Positions 10,989-21,500 of a DNA stretch of 64,000 nucleotides are shown here, one piece after another. A model generated the notes under the pieces. That model had not been told where the DNA came from and searched no databases. It was given only the letters and a program-made list of their open reading frames with translations. The DNA is from Tyto alba (lineage: Eukaryota; Chordata; Aves; Strigiformes; Tytonidae), in contig NW_024881296.1 in assembly GCF_018691265.1 (NCBI RefSeq), positions 2,626,279 to 2,690,278 on the forward strand, written 5' to 3'. A program made the position numbers and the translations under genes. How positions within the stretch are numbered: position 1 is the first letter of the stretch; each line of letters opens with the position of its first letter.

Positions 10989-11378
10989 CTAAGAGGAAAA
11001 ACCAAGAGTTCAAAAAAAGTGTAGAGCATTCCATTAATCATCATTGTGGGAGGTAACAGAGGGTGGACAACAATATGAGAAGAGGACTGAAGAAGCACAG
11101 CTAAGAGACAGAAATCTGTAGATATGAATAAAACAAGTGTAAAATCCATAATTTTTGTTCCTTTTTCTAATAGCACTCAGGTCCCTGCTTAGTGGAAACA
11201 ATGAAAGATTGGCTGGGAGAACAGAAGGATCCCAGCTGCCTGAAAGGAAGTTGTAAGATCAGACCTGCAAAAACATGCACAACTTAAACAAATTAAACCC
11301 CCAAATAAATGCACTTATAAGGCATTTTGATCCTTTGCATCACCCTATCACAGTACAAAGGCAGTTAAAGCACTGGAC
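10989..11378. other. Non-coding stretch left of the second LTR
   Basis: This is AT-rich unique sequence without a recognised gene. The last bases before the LTR read AAAGCACTGGAC, resembling the head of the SINE fossil at 9508, so the retrovirus may have inserted into such a fragment. That is a weak inference. Confidence 0.5.
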
Positions 11379-11508
11379 TATCCCGGGTTGAGTGAGTGGT
11401 GGAGTTTTTTGGTGGCAGGGGAGGGGGCTATAGGGGCGGCCCCCTGTGAGAAGCTTCTCGAAGCTCCCCCAGCTCCACGTCAGCTCCACTTTGGTTTGGG
11501 AAATTGAG

Positions 11509-11543
11509 CCAATCGGCTGCGCCTCTGTGATAACGTATTTAAG
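11509..11543 (+). promoter_or_regulatory. LTR core promoter (CCAAT box plus TATTTAAG)
   Basis: The CCAAT box lies at 11509-11513 and TATTTAAG at 11536-11543, spaced as in the solo LTR copy. Transcription would start roughly 25-30 bases downstream, near 11570. Activity is unknown. Confidence 0.65.
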
Positions 11544-11867
11544 AAAGGACGTGGTGACGTGCAGGGGGACTTGTGAGGAGGAGTTGCTGCAGCTGCCTGA
11601 ACACCAAGGTCAGTGGAGGAACGGAGGAAGAAAGGAGGGGGGAGGTGTGCTGGAGCAGAGACCCCCCTGTATCCTGTGGGGAGACGGCAGGGCGGCCCCC
11701 CCCTGCCACCCATGGAGATCTACGGTGGAGCAGACACTGATTTATGGCCTGTGGCTTCTGCTTGCCTGATCAAGGTGCTGTGCCCGAAGAAGGCCGGGGT
11801 CTCATGGGAAAAGGTAACCCCGCTGCTGTAATTTAGTGCTGGGAGGATTGCAGCATGCGGGGGAGTC

Positions 11868-12041
11868 CCACACTGGAGCAGCTCGGGAAGGGCTGCAGCC
11901 GTGGGAGAGAATCCAGTTGGAGGAAGTTAGTGACCCACGACGGAGCAGTGTGGGGAACGCTGCGGCCCATGGGAGGAACTCATGTTGGAGAAAGTTTGTG
12001 GAGGACTGTCTCCTGTGAGAGGGGGACCACGATGGAGCAGG
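11868..12041 (+). repeat. Degenerate tandem repeats inside the LTR
   Basis: Units built on CACxxxGGAGCAG and on GTTGGAGxAAGTT alternate through this segment (starts near 11868, 11912, 11935, 11980 and 12026). Each is followed by a GxxxGGxCTGxxxCCxGTGGGAG-like stretch. The solo LTR has the corresponding array on its minus strand. This is a structural feature of the LTR family; its role, if any, is not known to me. Confidence 0.65.
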
Positions 12042-12253
12042 AGGAATAAGTTCCGAACACTCCCCTCACCGAAGATGGAAGTGGCAGCTCTGACTGCACC
12101 CCCCATTCCCTGCCCCTGCGCCACTGGGGGAGGAGGTAGAGATATCGGGAGCAGAGCTGAGCCCGGGAAGAAGGGAGGGGTGGGGGGAAGGTGTTCTCAA
12201 GATGTGGCAATGCTTCTCACTGTGCTACTCTGTTATGTGTTGTTAGTGTCCGT

Positions 12254-12259
12254 AATAAA
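12254..12259 (+). terminator. LTR polyadenylation signal AATAAA
   Basis: AATAAA is followed by a TTCTATTTTTTTCTTCC stretch, the usual hexamer plus downstream U-rich layout. It is conserved in the solo copy. Confidence 0.7.
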
Positions 12260-12453
12260 TGTATGTTCTATTTTTTTCTTCCCCTAACGAGTCTGCCTCT
12301 TGCTTGTGATCATAAAGGGGAATTTTTCCCCATCCCAGTCCTATCTGGAACCCCAAGCCTGGCTCTCTGTCCCTTCTCATTGCCAGAGGGGTAGGGAGAG
12401 AGGGCTGCTGCATTGTGGTTGGCTACCAACCGGGCCTAAACCATGAGAGTTTT

Positions 12454-12471
12454 TGGCGCCCAACATGGGGC
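12454..12471 (+). other. Retroviral primer-binding site, tRNA-Lys(1,2) type
   Basis: TGGCGCCCAACATGGGGC differs at one base (A for G) from the canonical binding site complementary to the 3' end of tRNA-Lys(1,2), TGGCGCCCAACGTGGGGC, used by betaretroviruses such as Mason-Pfizer monkey virus. It lies five bases after the LTR end. It is the best evidence for the class and orientation of this element. Confidence 0.9.
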
Positions 12472-12720
12472 AGAGGGTTGTGATTTGATAAGGATATTAA
12501 TTGGGAGAGGTAATGAGCAAAATACAGACTGAACTCCGTTAGTGGAATGATCTTTGTAATGTCTGTAGTTGTAATTGTGGGGAAGTTTTTTTTTCAGGTG
12601 TGGTGAAGGGACTATGGGTGGATGTTCTGTATTGTGTCTCAGTATTTTGTCAGTTATGTTTTATTTGGGTGTGGGGAAGTTCCTTTCAGTCTGGTTTTGC
12701 TAAAAAGCAGCCCAAGGAAT
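12472..12720 (+). mobile_element. Possible retroviral leader remnant
   Basis: Directly after the primer-binding site the sequence is G/T-rich (GAGAGGTAATGAG, GTTGTAATTGTGGGG, GGTGTGGTGAAGGGAC) and differs in composition from the unique DNA that begins near 12.75 kb. This fits an untranslated leader between the primer-binding site and gag. No gag start or polyprotein frame is visible. The right boundary is a guess based on composition. Confidence 0.45.
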
Positions 12721-13461
12721 TTTGGATTTGATATCTTAATTCTGTGAAAATTCAGGCCTTTATCTCAACTGTGTAAGAGCTCAAAAACACAATCAGATGG
12801 ACCAGCTGGATAGTCCCTGGTTATACTAATACACAGTCTCTGACAGCAAGAAATGCAACACAACACACTTTGTTGAGACAAAAAAGCCTTTTGTTTATGT
12901 GAAGCCAAGATACAGTACTTTACATCTGTACACACATGGACCACAAGACCACAGCTAACAAGTTAATCATGTAGCTTGAGCCAGGTGCAGAGCAAAAGCA
13001 TTATAATACCCACTCCAGTGGCCAACAGCATCCTCAGGATTGCTCGGAAACATCATGTAAAGTTTCCAGAAGCCAGGAATCTCAGCCAATGAACTGAAAA
13101 CAACTTGAAACAAGATCAAGTAATATCTCCTTTGGATCTTTATAATCACTCCCATAGTGTGAAAGCCTCATCTGACTGTGACAGGAAAGGGACTAAACAC
13201 TCTTTCTCCCTTGTAGTGATTACTCCATATAACTCAGTTTCATGGTTGCCTGGTCTTTCACACCTACCTTCCTCTGGAAGTCAGTCACCCATAAAATATA
13301 GTATATGAACTGCACTATATTAGCTAGAGAAAAATGAGGCACTCGAAATCTGAGAAAGCTGAAAGAAATTTACACTAAGTGAATCCTGCATACCCAAGGG
13401 ACAGGGGTACTTGGAAGAAAATCCCTTTAAAAACAGATTGTTTTCCCCCTCTTCAGACTTT

Positions 13462-13498
13462 AACTTTTTTTTTTTTTTAACTTTTTTTTTTTTTTTTT
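13462..13498. repeat. Tandem AAC-plus-T-tract units
   Basis: Two adjacent units, AAC followed by 14 T and AAC followed by 17 T, make a short compound microsatellite, probably from slippage. Confidence 0.9.
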
Positions 13499-13693
13499 AA
13501 TACATTTGCCATCCCCCTCTTTCTCAGCACTGAGAGGATATTTTAGCCACATACTGTCTTGCATAGCAGAATACACTGAAACGGTCTGGAGAAGCTTTTA
13601 TGTTCTACTCACCATCAGTGAAACAAGCTGGCTTTTGGGGTATGTGGGTTTGGGTGCTATTCTACAAGAAAGGTAAGGCCTAACCAGGAAACC

Positions 13694-13770
13694 AGCAAAC
13701 AAACAAACAAACAAACAAACAAAAAAAAAACAACAAAAACCACCACCAACCAACCATAAAAAACAAAAAC
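13694..13770. repeat. (CAAA)n microsatellite and A-rich tail
   Basis: Eight or so CAAA/ACAA units are followed by an A run and irregular AAAACC-type units. Confidence 0.9.
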
Positions 13771-15835
13771 AAAACAGGAATTCATATGAATAATCCTAGA
13801 AATAAACCCAGAAAACATGTCTTAAAAATAAAGGTAACAATTTTTGCCGTTGCAGCTTTATTTTCTGTTATACATACCTTCTTCCAGATAGTAACAAAAC
13901 CTGTTTCCACTGGATAGGAACAGGAAATCTGTGAACCTTACAGTCTGCTTTAGTTTGCTGGAAACACATCTACCCTGTCCAGCCTTACAACTGCACTAAG
14001 CACAGGACAAGGCGGTAAGTTTTTCATGAAAGCCTGCAGATTTCTCCACAGAATAACCCTTTTGTGGTCTATGTCACTAATAACTCTAGGCTCATTAGCT
14101 GAAAGGAATCATAAGTAAAACAGGGATTAGAAGGTTTATCATAAAGCTTCCCTCTTCACCTTTTGCTCCTACCTGATGCACAAATTTGAATCAAATATCA
14201 GTATTCATGGATGCATCTCATGCAAGCAAAATGAAAACCCACTTCCTCTCTGGTCTAAAATATTTTGGCTTTTCACACTATTCACTCAAAAACAACTCAT
14301 GATAGTTAAGAAAACTGTAAGGGAAGTATCTCAGGGAAATTCAGAATAAAAGAAAGTACCACCCTCTTCACGTTAAAAAGACAGACTTTTGTTTCCTATT
14401 TGCTAACCATTAATGGTGCATAAAAAATATGTGATTAGGACCCTGGGAGCTGGCATGGCTCAAATACTGTACATTGATGAACCACGCTGGAATGGAAATC
14501 AGATGAAAAGTATTCCTGTAGTGGCACTTTAACCTAACTGTTGACAGATGGAGAATGGAAGCAACATAAATGCTCTCTTTTTGTGTCAGCACTATAAAAA
14601 TGTCTGACTAGCCCATGAAAGATGGAGATGAAAGCTTAGGCAGCCATTAGAAACTGTGACTCACCTCAAGCAATAACTCATTCCCATGGTATTATGAAAA
14701 TGGTTTTATTGCAGAGGATTACTTCTTCCCCTTCTGCAAAAATTACTGCTTATCAGCAGTGCAGAAATAAAGCCAGAAACTCCAAATCTTTTAAATTCTC
14801 CTATGCAATCTCCTTCCCAATGGTCAGGAATCTAATAAAATGTAACATCTGATTAAACCAGTTTGCATGCCTTTCTGAAACCGACACCATTACCTGAAAT
14901 AGAGCACTTTCAAGTGTCCTGCCATTAGTTCACAGCAGCTTGATTGCCTGTTGCATTTATTTATCTGAGTAGTAATGCTCTGTGAACTGCCTTGATTGGA
15001 ATCCAAGTCTTTTGGCAGACCTGGATTGGAAATCAAAAGGAGGTTGTAACTACAGGAAGAAATTCAAAAGCAGTGTCAAATAACTGGGTTTTGTTTGGGT
15101 TTTTTGGGGGGGTGTCTTTTTATGCACAATGCATTCTGGTTACTGCTTGTTCCTAAGCAGTCAAACTTCAGTTAGAAAGCAAAACAGAACCAGGTGTATT
15201 TTAAATTCAAACACTCACGAAATCCAAAGGATGCAGTATCTTCATCATCAACACAACTGGAAGTTACGTCAGTGTGTCCTAATGGGATCACAGGCTCCCC
15301 AAAGTACAGGGAATTTTGCCTGAGAAGTGAACGTTTAGAGTCAGTGCAAGGCAGCAGTGAGGTGTCAGTATCAGACCCTACGATCCCTCATGGTATCAGT
15401 GCCTATCAGAATGTGCAGCTGACACATCACGGCAGATTTATCCAGACCTTGCTTGACACTCCAAAGCCTCTCTCTTGGCAGCCGCTTTCAGGAATCCCTG
15501 TTATAAACCTGTGCTGACGGACTGGCCAAACCTCATGGGATCGCTGCAATGAAAGAATGCATCCTCACTTGATTAAAATACATTTTTAGTTTTGCTTTCT
15601 TCTATATTTCAGTAATTTCCAAAGCCAAAAAAAAATCTAAGCAAGTTTGGCTTCAAATGGTGCTGACAGCAAGTTGGCTAGCCCAGTAAGGCTATTCCCA
15701 ACACTTCTTTTGACAGTCATGTGCACATGTGCATGCATCTGAGCACTCATAAAAGAGAGAGGAAGCAGTGACAGAAAGAGGGAGATGTTATAGGTAGATT
15801 AAGGCAAATCACATCCAAATATGGATTAATGAATC

Positions 15836-15841
15836 TTTATT
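15836..15841 (-). terminator. LTR polyadenylation signal AATAAA
   Basis: AATAAA on the minus strand lies about 90 bases after the TATA-like box, giving a short R region. Confidence 0.55.
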
Positions 15842-15928
15842 AAGGTAAGAGAGCAAATGCAGCGCTGGGGTGGCAGAGGAGTCGCAGCTCTGTCCAGGCT
15901 CACCAAATTGTTTAAGTTTCAAACCCCC

Positions 15929-15936
15929 TTTTATCC
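15929..15936 (-). promoter_or_regulatory. LTR TATA-like box
   Basis: GGATAAAA on the minus strand, followed by a G run, is placed as expected for the U3 promoter of this LTR. Confidence 0.5.
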
Positions 15937-16251
15937 ACACAGCTGCCGGTTTCAACACCTTCAGCACGCCTCCTGGCTTCTTCTACAATCTTACCTTCTT
16001 CTTTCTTCAGTCCTGTGGTCCTGTGGTCAGGTACACCTTGTCCTTCAAGCCTGGGCCAATTTGCAGCTCCTTTGTCTTTATGGCTCAGTGGTTTCAGTTC
16101 CTCTCTTACCTCAAGGACAAGGGATACCAGAGATGGCCCATTCTGTTCTTTCTCATTCCATTGCAAAGGAGTTACCATCCTTTGATATGGACCATCTGGT
16201 GAGCATCCCAAGGAGGGGGGGCTGTTGGGTTGGTGTTTCCTCAGATCAATT

Positions 16252-16271
16252 CCCCCCTTTTCTTTTCCCAG
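16252..16271 (-). other. Polypurine tract next to the LTR
   Basis: On the minus strand a purine run, GGGAAAAGAAAAGGGGGG, ends two bases before TTGATC, the presumed start of U3. A polypurine tract at this spot primes plus-strand DNA synthesis and marks the boundary of internal sequence and 3' LTR. It therefore suggests that a scrap of internal retroviral sequence remains to the right, in + coordinates. Confidence 0.6.
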
Positions 16272-17589
16272 TAGTAAAGACTTTTACTTTTCTTAAAATG
16301 TGGATCATTGTACTAATAATAGCTGTAGCCTAAGAAGTAGTTGTTTAATTACTTTTAGCGAAAGCAAAATTTTTCTATTATTTATCACAGAGATACAGCT
16401 CTTGTACATGGCTACATCTCTGCTGAGCAACCCCAAATCACAAAATGAATGGAAAACATGCCTGACAAACTTGGAACAGACCTAGCAGACAGAGCGTGCA
16501 TGTTATCTCAGACACTCCAGGACTCAAAAGAAACCCTACATGACAATTTTAGAACTGTGGTCATTTTTCAGCTGACACACTACAAGAAGGTATTGTGGGC
16601 TCCCAGGAAGCCTTTAAGGCTCCCTCTACACAGTAAAAAGACCAGAAGGGCTCCCCAGCCTCTGGTGGGACTCAACCCTTTGCTCCTCAGACCCTGATAT
16701 GAACATCTGCAAGAAAATGTTTATTCTGAATCTTAGGAGGAGACTTCTGAAAAGCAGAGCTTCTTTTCCTTCAAAATGTCTCTAGTATCACACTGAGTTT
16801 TTCTATGGAGAGGGCCTCTAGTTCTACAAATTACGCACATTGTACATGCCATGCTTTCCAATGACTAAATAGAAACTTTTGCAGAACAATTTAGCTTTGT
16901 AGTTTTTTCTTTACCATTGATTTTTATACCCAGAAGAGCAGCAGTGTTACACTTCATGTTTGGGAGTTCTCATCATCATCACATGCTCAGGAATAGCACC
17001 CATCTGTCCTTTTTAACCTTTGATCATATAGTTCTGAGCTAGATTTTCCTCAAGCTGTATTTCAGCCAGCCAGGTGGCTTTGAGTGTTGTGCACAGGGAA
17101 GGGGGATTCATAATCCTGCAGTATCTGTACTCAGGTCTTTTTACAAAATACCTTAGACAACACCACTCTGATGCTCTGTATCTTAGTGAGGAAGCTGAGC
17201 ACCTGCCTTGGAGCACAGTCATTTTCTCCAAAACCATATGGCCAGCTGAGCTAATCACTCAACTGTGTGAGTGCTTACTGGTGTAAAACTACATACTCAG
17301 AGACCATTTACAGAAAAATGTCATTTGCCACCACTACAAATGCTTAAAGCTTGCCAGCGTTTCCTTGTTAAACCACACCCTATCTCCCTTTTCATCCAAG
17401 TTTTACCAATCTCAAACATCCAAAGTCCGTTTAGAGACAAAGTTCACGAGGGAGAGGAAAAAATATATTTTAACTTTCTATCTATCCATCCTACGAGGGT
17501 AATTGTCAGTTTGAGTTCAGCAAAGAAACATTAGTAGAAGTCCTACATGCTGAAGTATTTGCTTAAATCAGGAGGGACTTAGGCATTCA
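16272..17589. other. Non-coding stretch right of the LTR, possibly partly retroviral
   Basis: If the polypurine tract is real, the first bases here on the minus strand were the 3' end of retroviral internal sequence. I see no long minus-strand frame and no env-like motif, so the extent is unknown. From about 16.7 kb the sequence looks like ordinary unique DNA. Confidence 0.45.
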
Positions 17590-18210
17590 GCGTTTGCCGA
17601 GTCTGGCCCTTATTAGAGAGCTTTGCAGAGACATTAGCCACACATACAGACTGTGCATTTTAAATTTAAAGTGACAGAGTCGCTGATGTTGAAAACTTGG
17701 CTACCTTGCTTGTACAGTAATGTTCTTACAAAAGTTTTTAAAATGTGCTTAATTTGCATAACACCATTATGAGTTACCCTGTCGGAGACTCATTTAGTAA
17801 CAATGCCATTGACATGATAGCTTATTATGGCTTCAAATAATATGTAAATAATATTTAAATGGCTTCTCTCAGAGCAATTACTGTCAATCAAATAAATACC
17901 TATATTTTGGCTTCTCATTTTTATGTTCTTAACTAACATTAAGAAATAAAAAAGCAACTTATACACAAAACCTGTAACAAACAGTTACTTTGCTAACAAT
18001 CCTGTTTAAACTGCCATGAAAACAACACAACTTGGCTGTAATGCCAAAGCTCTAATTTGGGTTGCCCTGTTGCAACTCAATATTGCAAAGATTAGTATTA
18101 ATTTTGTGGGTCAGGACAACCACTAATTATGGACATCAGCCCAATGAGATGATATGCATAATTTTATCATCAAGAGATTAAGCCCACGGTGTTCTCAATA
18201 ATCCTCATCA
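17590..18210. promoter_or_regulatory. Candidate conserved developmental enhancer
   Basis: This AT-rich, non-repetitive block has an octamer-like ATTTGCAT (17752-17759), CCATTATGAG, CATTTAGTAACAATG, TGTCAATCAAATAAA (Pbx/Meis-like plus homeodomain-like), several TTAAAT/ATTTAAAT palindromes and GATATGCATAATTTTATC. No coding frame or transposon trace is seen. Density of such motifs without repeats is typical of conserved vertebrate enhancers. The call is inference from texture and needs an alignment. Confidence 0.35.
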
Positions 18211-18530
18211 TATACATTTTATATACATTTTAAGCACCAGATCTTAAAGTGATTTGCAAGATGGGATGAGAGACCACTAGCAGGGACAGCTATACAGGGA
18301 AACAGACAGCAAAGGGCGCTCCACTCTTCTGCACTAGCACCTCATGGTGCATCGAGTACTTTGTACAGTATTGTGCCAAAAGGAAACACTTCCCCTACAT
18401 ACTCCATGTCCACCTGCCACTCGCTTTCTAACCAAAACTTTGCTTCCATACTGATCATGCCCATGTTGCAGATGGGATGAGTCATGTACACAAAGCAACA
18501 GGACATTTTAAAGGGGGCACAAAAATCAGA

Positions 18531-18556
18531 AACAAAGCCAGGAACAAAGCCAGGTC
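18531..18556. repeat. 13-bp tandem duplication
   Basis: The unit around GAACAAAGCCAG is present twice in tandem with one difference (GAAACAAAGCCAG then GAACAAAGCCAGG). It is a small slippage duplication. Confidence 0.75.
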
Positions 18557-21500
18557 TGCTACAGGTAGTCAGCGCTGTGCCCACCATACTGTGTGCATGT
18601 AGCTTGGACCTATATAAAGTAAAACAATCCAAAATCTTGGTGGTCTATCTCAGCCCCAGTCCGGTTCCATGTAAAATCATCTTGCAGCTGTGTCCCTTTC
18701 CCTACTCTGTGCCTATGAACACAGGTGCAGAACAAGTCCCAGTAGCATGTATTTCAATACATTATGCCACATTTTTTTTAATTCTGGCAGAAAGCTATCC
18801 TCTGCAGCACAATTATGATGTTGCAAAGATTCAGTGTGTTACCAGTACCACATACCAGAGCCTGGGCTTCATCCAGTTTGCAGGCAAACAGCTCAGTGCA
18901 GGCAGATGTGTCCAACCAGGGTGAGGTTATTTGATAGCTGAGTTCAAAATTAACATTGCAATAAAAACAGTCCTTTTTCAGTCATGTTTACTCTGCAGTA
19001 TATTCATTAGCAATATTGAACCATGTACCAAATACTCTGCAAAAATATGACTTCACCATTTATTGAAGGGGGGGAAATGCCCCAAAAGTACAAAACCTAT
19101 GTCTCAGCCAGATTTCTGCCTCTGTCTTTTGGTTTCTCTATTTTGTGGAAAGAAGCTCCCTTTCTCTGTTGTGAAGTTGAATCACAACTCCAGGTTCTCG
19201 GGGAGAAATTTGTCTTCTATCCTCAGAAATGATGGTTTTACTGACATGCCTCCTGGTACATTCCCAGCCAGAATGAGAAGGTCCTTGTAATGGCTCTTAA
19301 CTGGGACCTAATAGCTGCTCAATGTCTTCTGTGACAGAGTTGGTTTGTTTTTTTTTTTTTTTCAGTAACCTCGAGTAAACCACTTCACACTTTGTCCACT
19401 TCAATTCTCCACCCACACGATGGTCTCCTCTATGCAATAAAGAGGTTGTGAGGTTACAAAACTGACCATGAGGTGCTCAACTTCCATTTCATGAATGGCC
19501 ATATCAGTACCCTAGCTTGACAGTAACAATTAAAGCTAAAGCTGTCATTTTTCCTTTGCTCTCTGTCCCTGATATGCCTGCTGCAGCAGTGCCAACTAGG
19601 CTGACCTTTCTTTACAGAAATAATAAAACCTATGAATATTGTACATGGACGAGCAAGACTAAAATTAAACAATTAGGAAATGCAGCACATCTCACATATG
19701 TCCTTACTAGGAAAGCCAGAAATATTAGCATAATCAGAGTGTGCTCTGTTAGCATTAGAATTAAAACTGGAGAGGTGAGGCAGAGGGAGGGTTGTTAATG
19801 CATACAATTCAGCCAGACAACAGTTGGCCTTACTAATTAGCAAAACTGTGCCACTTTAAGAGCCCTCTTTGGGCACTCCCCAGGGAATTTCAGACATCAA
19901 GGCAGCTAATACGTTTTCCAAAAAAGCTGGCAAGAGCTAAAACCTGCACAGCCAAATACCTGTGTGCAAGGAATCACTATCCTGAGCAAGCTCCATGCTG
20001 AGAAAAGCCTGGATTCACTCATTCATAAAAATGTTGACAGCCTGTACGTTCTACTGCAGGTCTCCTAAAACTTGTCTTTTGTTTTGTTTTTCACTCTCAT
20101 TTCAAGCTCTTGAAAGCAGACAATTATCAGAAATTAACATATCCTTTTTTTTTTTTTTTAAATGTGCATCTCTCACCCTATGAAGGATGAAAACTCCAAA
20201 GTGTGAACTTTGTAAGTCCAAGCACAAGAACAGAATCAAATAAACCTGCTTCATTCCTCTTATGAAGCTTCAAAAAATTTTGGAGAGAAAAGGAATCTGA
20301 GATTCTGAAAAGCCTGGAGTTGGACTTTAAAATATACCTGTCTGGATAACAAAACTGTATCATTTAAGTAAACATAACCCCTTGCTTCCTTACCTATGGG
20401 AAGGATGTCTCTCGCTGCCTCTCAATTCCCACGCCCAGCAGTCTGAAGCCAGCCCCCACCCTGCCATGCTGCAGCTGCCTTGTGCTGTTCATGGCAAGTT
20501 AACATGCAAGCAGGGCCTACAGCAGGTCCCCAGTCTCTAGTTACTAACTTGGAGATGAAAGAAACAATTCTTCTGGGAAAAGCTGTGTACTTCATACTGC
20601 ATTACACTTACTTCAGCCCATGTTTGTGTATTTAAAGCACTGCTGGATACTTAGCATAATGATTCAACTAAGGCCATTCATTATAAGTCTGACTTAGAAG
20701 ACAGAAAGATCTGTTCTCCTATACAGAGGGTATTTTGGCTCTATAAAGTATATGATGGCTGCAGAGAAAGATATGCCTAAAGTACAGCATACAAGAATAA
20801 TAACCTTAAATGTTAAAAGCATATTAATAATTCATCAGGGGAACCAGAGGAGCTGGAAAGCACTGGGAGCCCTATCACATGATAATCATTTGATGGGACA
20901 CTACACCCAGCCACAGGGATAATTCACAGGGATTACAACTGCTCTATTTTCATTGGCAGGCCTGGCAAGCAGTGCTGGATGCACTGACAGCAGGAATTCA
21001 GTTGCGTGAACAACTCCTGAGTAATTAATCAGGGTCAGGGCAGGATCTGGTTTCAGAGAAGTCAGGCTTGTTACTGGCACTGCTCTCCAAGCTTTGCGCC
21101 AGCCCGGTTGTCCCATTTCTTCTGTTCATGTAAATCAAAGGATTGCTGCCTGCTACAGAATACAGTGGATTGAAATAATTTATTCTGCTTTAGCCTGCCA
21201 CGATCTCGTTTCTTTTTTGTCTAGCCCACCCACAGATGAATTGTCAAATGCTAAAAATTTTCTGAGATGTCGGATTAGTGTTTGGAATTAAACATCCAAA
21301 TTGGCCAGCCTGATGGTCACTGGGTCACTCAGGAGACTGACTCCAAGGTACATCAGCTTGGGGCGAAAAAAAGGCACAACCCAGCAGTTTCTCTCCCAGA
21401 AAACAGCTCCTCAAGAGAGGCTCATCACTCATGCAGAGATCCATGCATCTCCAGGTAACAGTGCTAAATTGTGCCCAAAAAGCCTCAGAAAATTACACTA

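Larger units (their letters stand above)
11379..12448 (+). mobile_element. 5' LTR of a class II (ERVK-like) endogenous retrovirus
   Basis: The element runs from TATCCCGGG (the usual terminal TG mutated to TA) to CCATGAGA, about 1070 bp. It aligns end to end with the inverted solo LTR at 5648-6721. U3 carries CCAAT (11509-11513) and TATTTAAG (11536-11543). AATAAA at 12254-12259 marks R, and a U5 of about 190 bp follows. Five bases after the LTR comes an 18-base primer-binding site, so this is a 5' LTR in + orientation. No matching 3' LTR and no gag, pro, pol or env frame follows within the window, so the provirus is truncated or deleted. Open frames inside the LTR (for example 11446-11769) are shared with the other copy but resemble no known protein. 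Confidence 0.9.
12721..15785. other. Non-coding stretch
   Basis: No gene is recognised. It contains duplicated T tracts at 13462-13498 and a (CAAA)n repeat near 13.7 kb. From 14690 to 15010 it is AT-rich with conserved-element texture. An open frame of 107 codons at 15194-15517 has no recognised family or splice context. Confidence 0.6.
15786..16248 (-). mobile_element. LTR of an endogenous retrovirus, different family (ERVL-like?)
   Basis: On the minus strand the sequence starts TGATCTGAGG directly after a polypurine tract and ends TATAACA. Inside are GGATAAAAGGGGG (TATA-like), a GC-rich leader-like stretch, TTAATAAAG as polyadenylation signal and a short AT-rich tail. That is the order U3-R-U5. 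Length and the TG...CA limits (about 463 bp) are inferred; the right limit in LTR orientation could instead lie closer to AATAAA. No relation to the class II LTR pair is visible. The ERVL label is a guess based on LTR length and style. The + strand open frame at 15857-16333 is a shadow of this LTR. Confidence 0.65.

Noticed and set aside
12967..13155. Possible start of a retroviral gag after the second LTR
   Set aside because: No frame downstream of the primer-binding site is long, in the right orientation or similar to a capsid or nucleocapsid protein. There is no zinc-knuckle pattern.
15857..16333. 158-codon + strand open frame with a hydrophobic end
   Set aside because: It lies opposite the minus-strand LTR and its polypurine tract. 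The hydrophobic C-terminus is antisense to AT-rich sequence. No gene is likely.
18484..18924. 146-codon open frame
   Set aside because: There is no domain, no convincing splice sites at its limits and no family resemblance. The length is within reach of chance for 64 kb.
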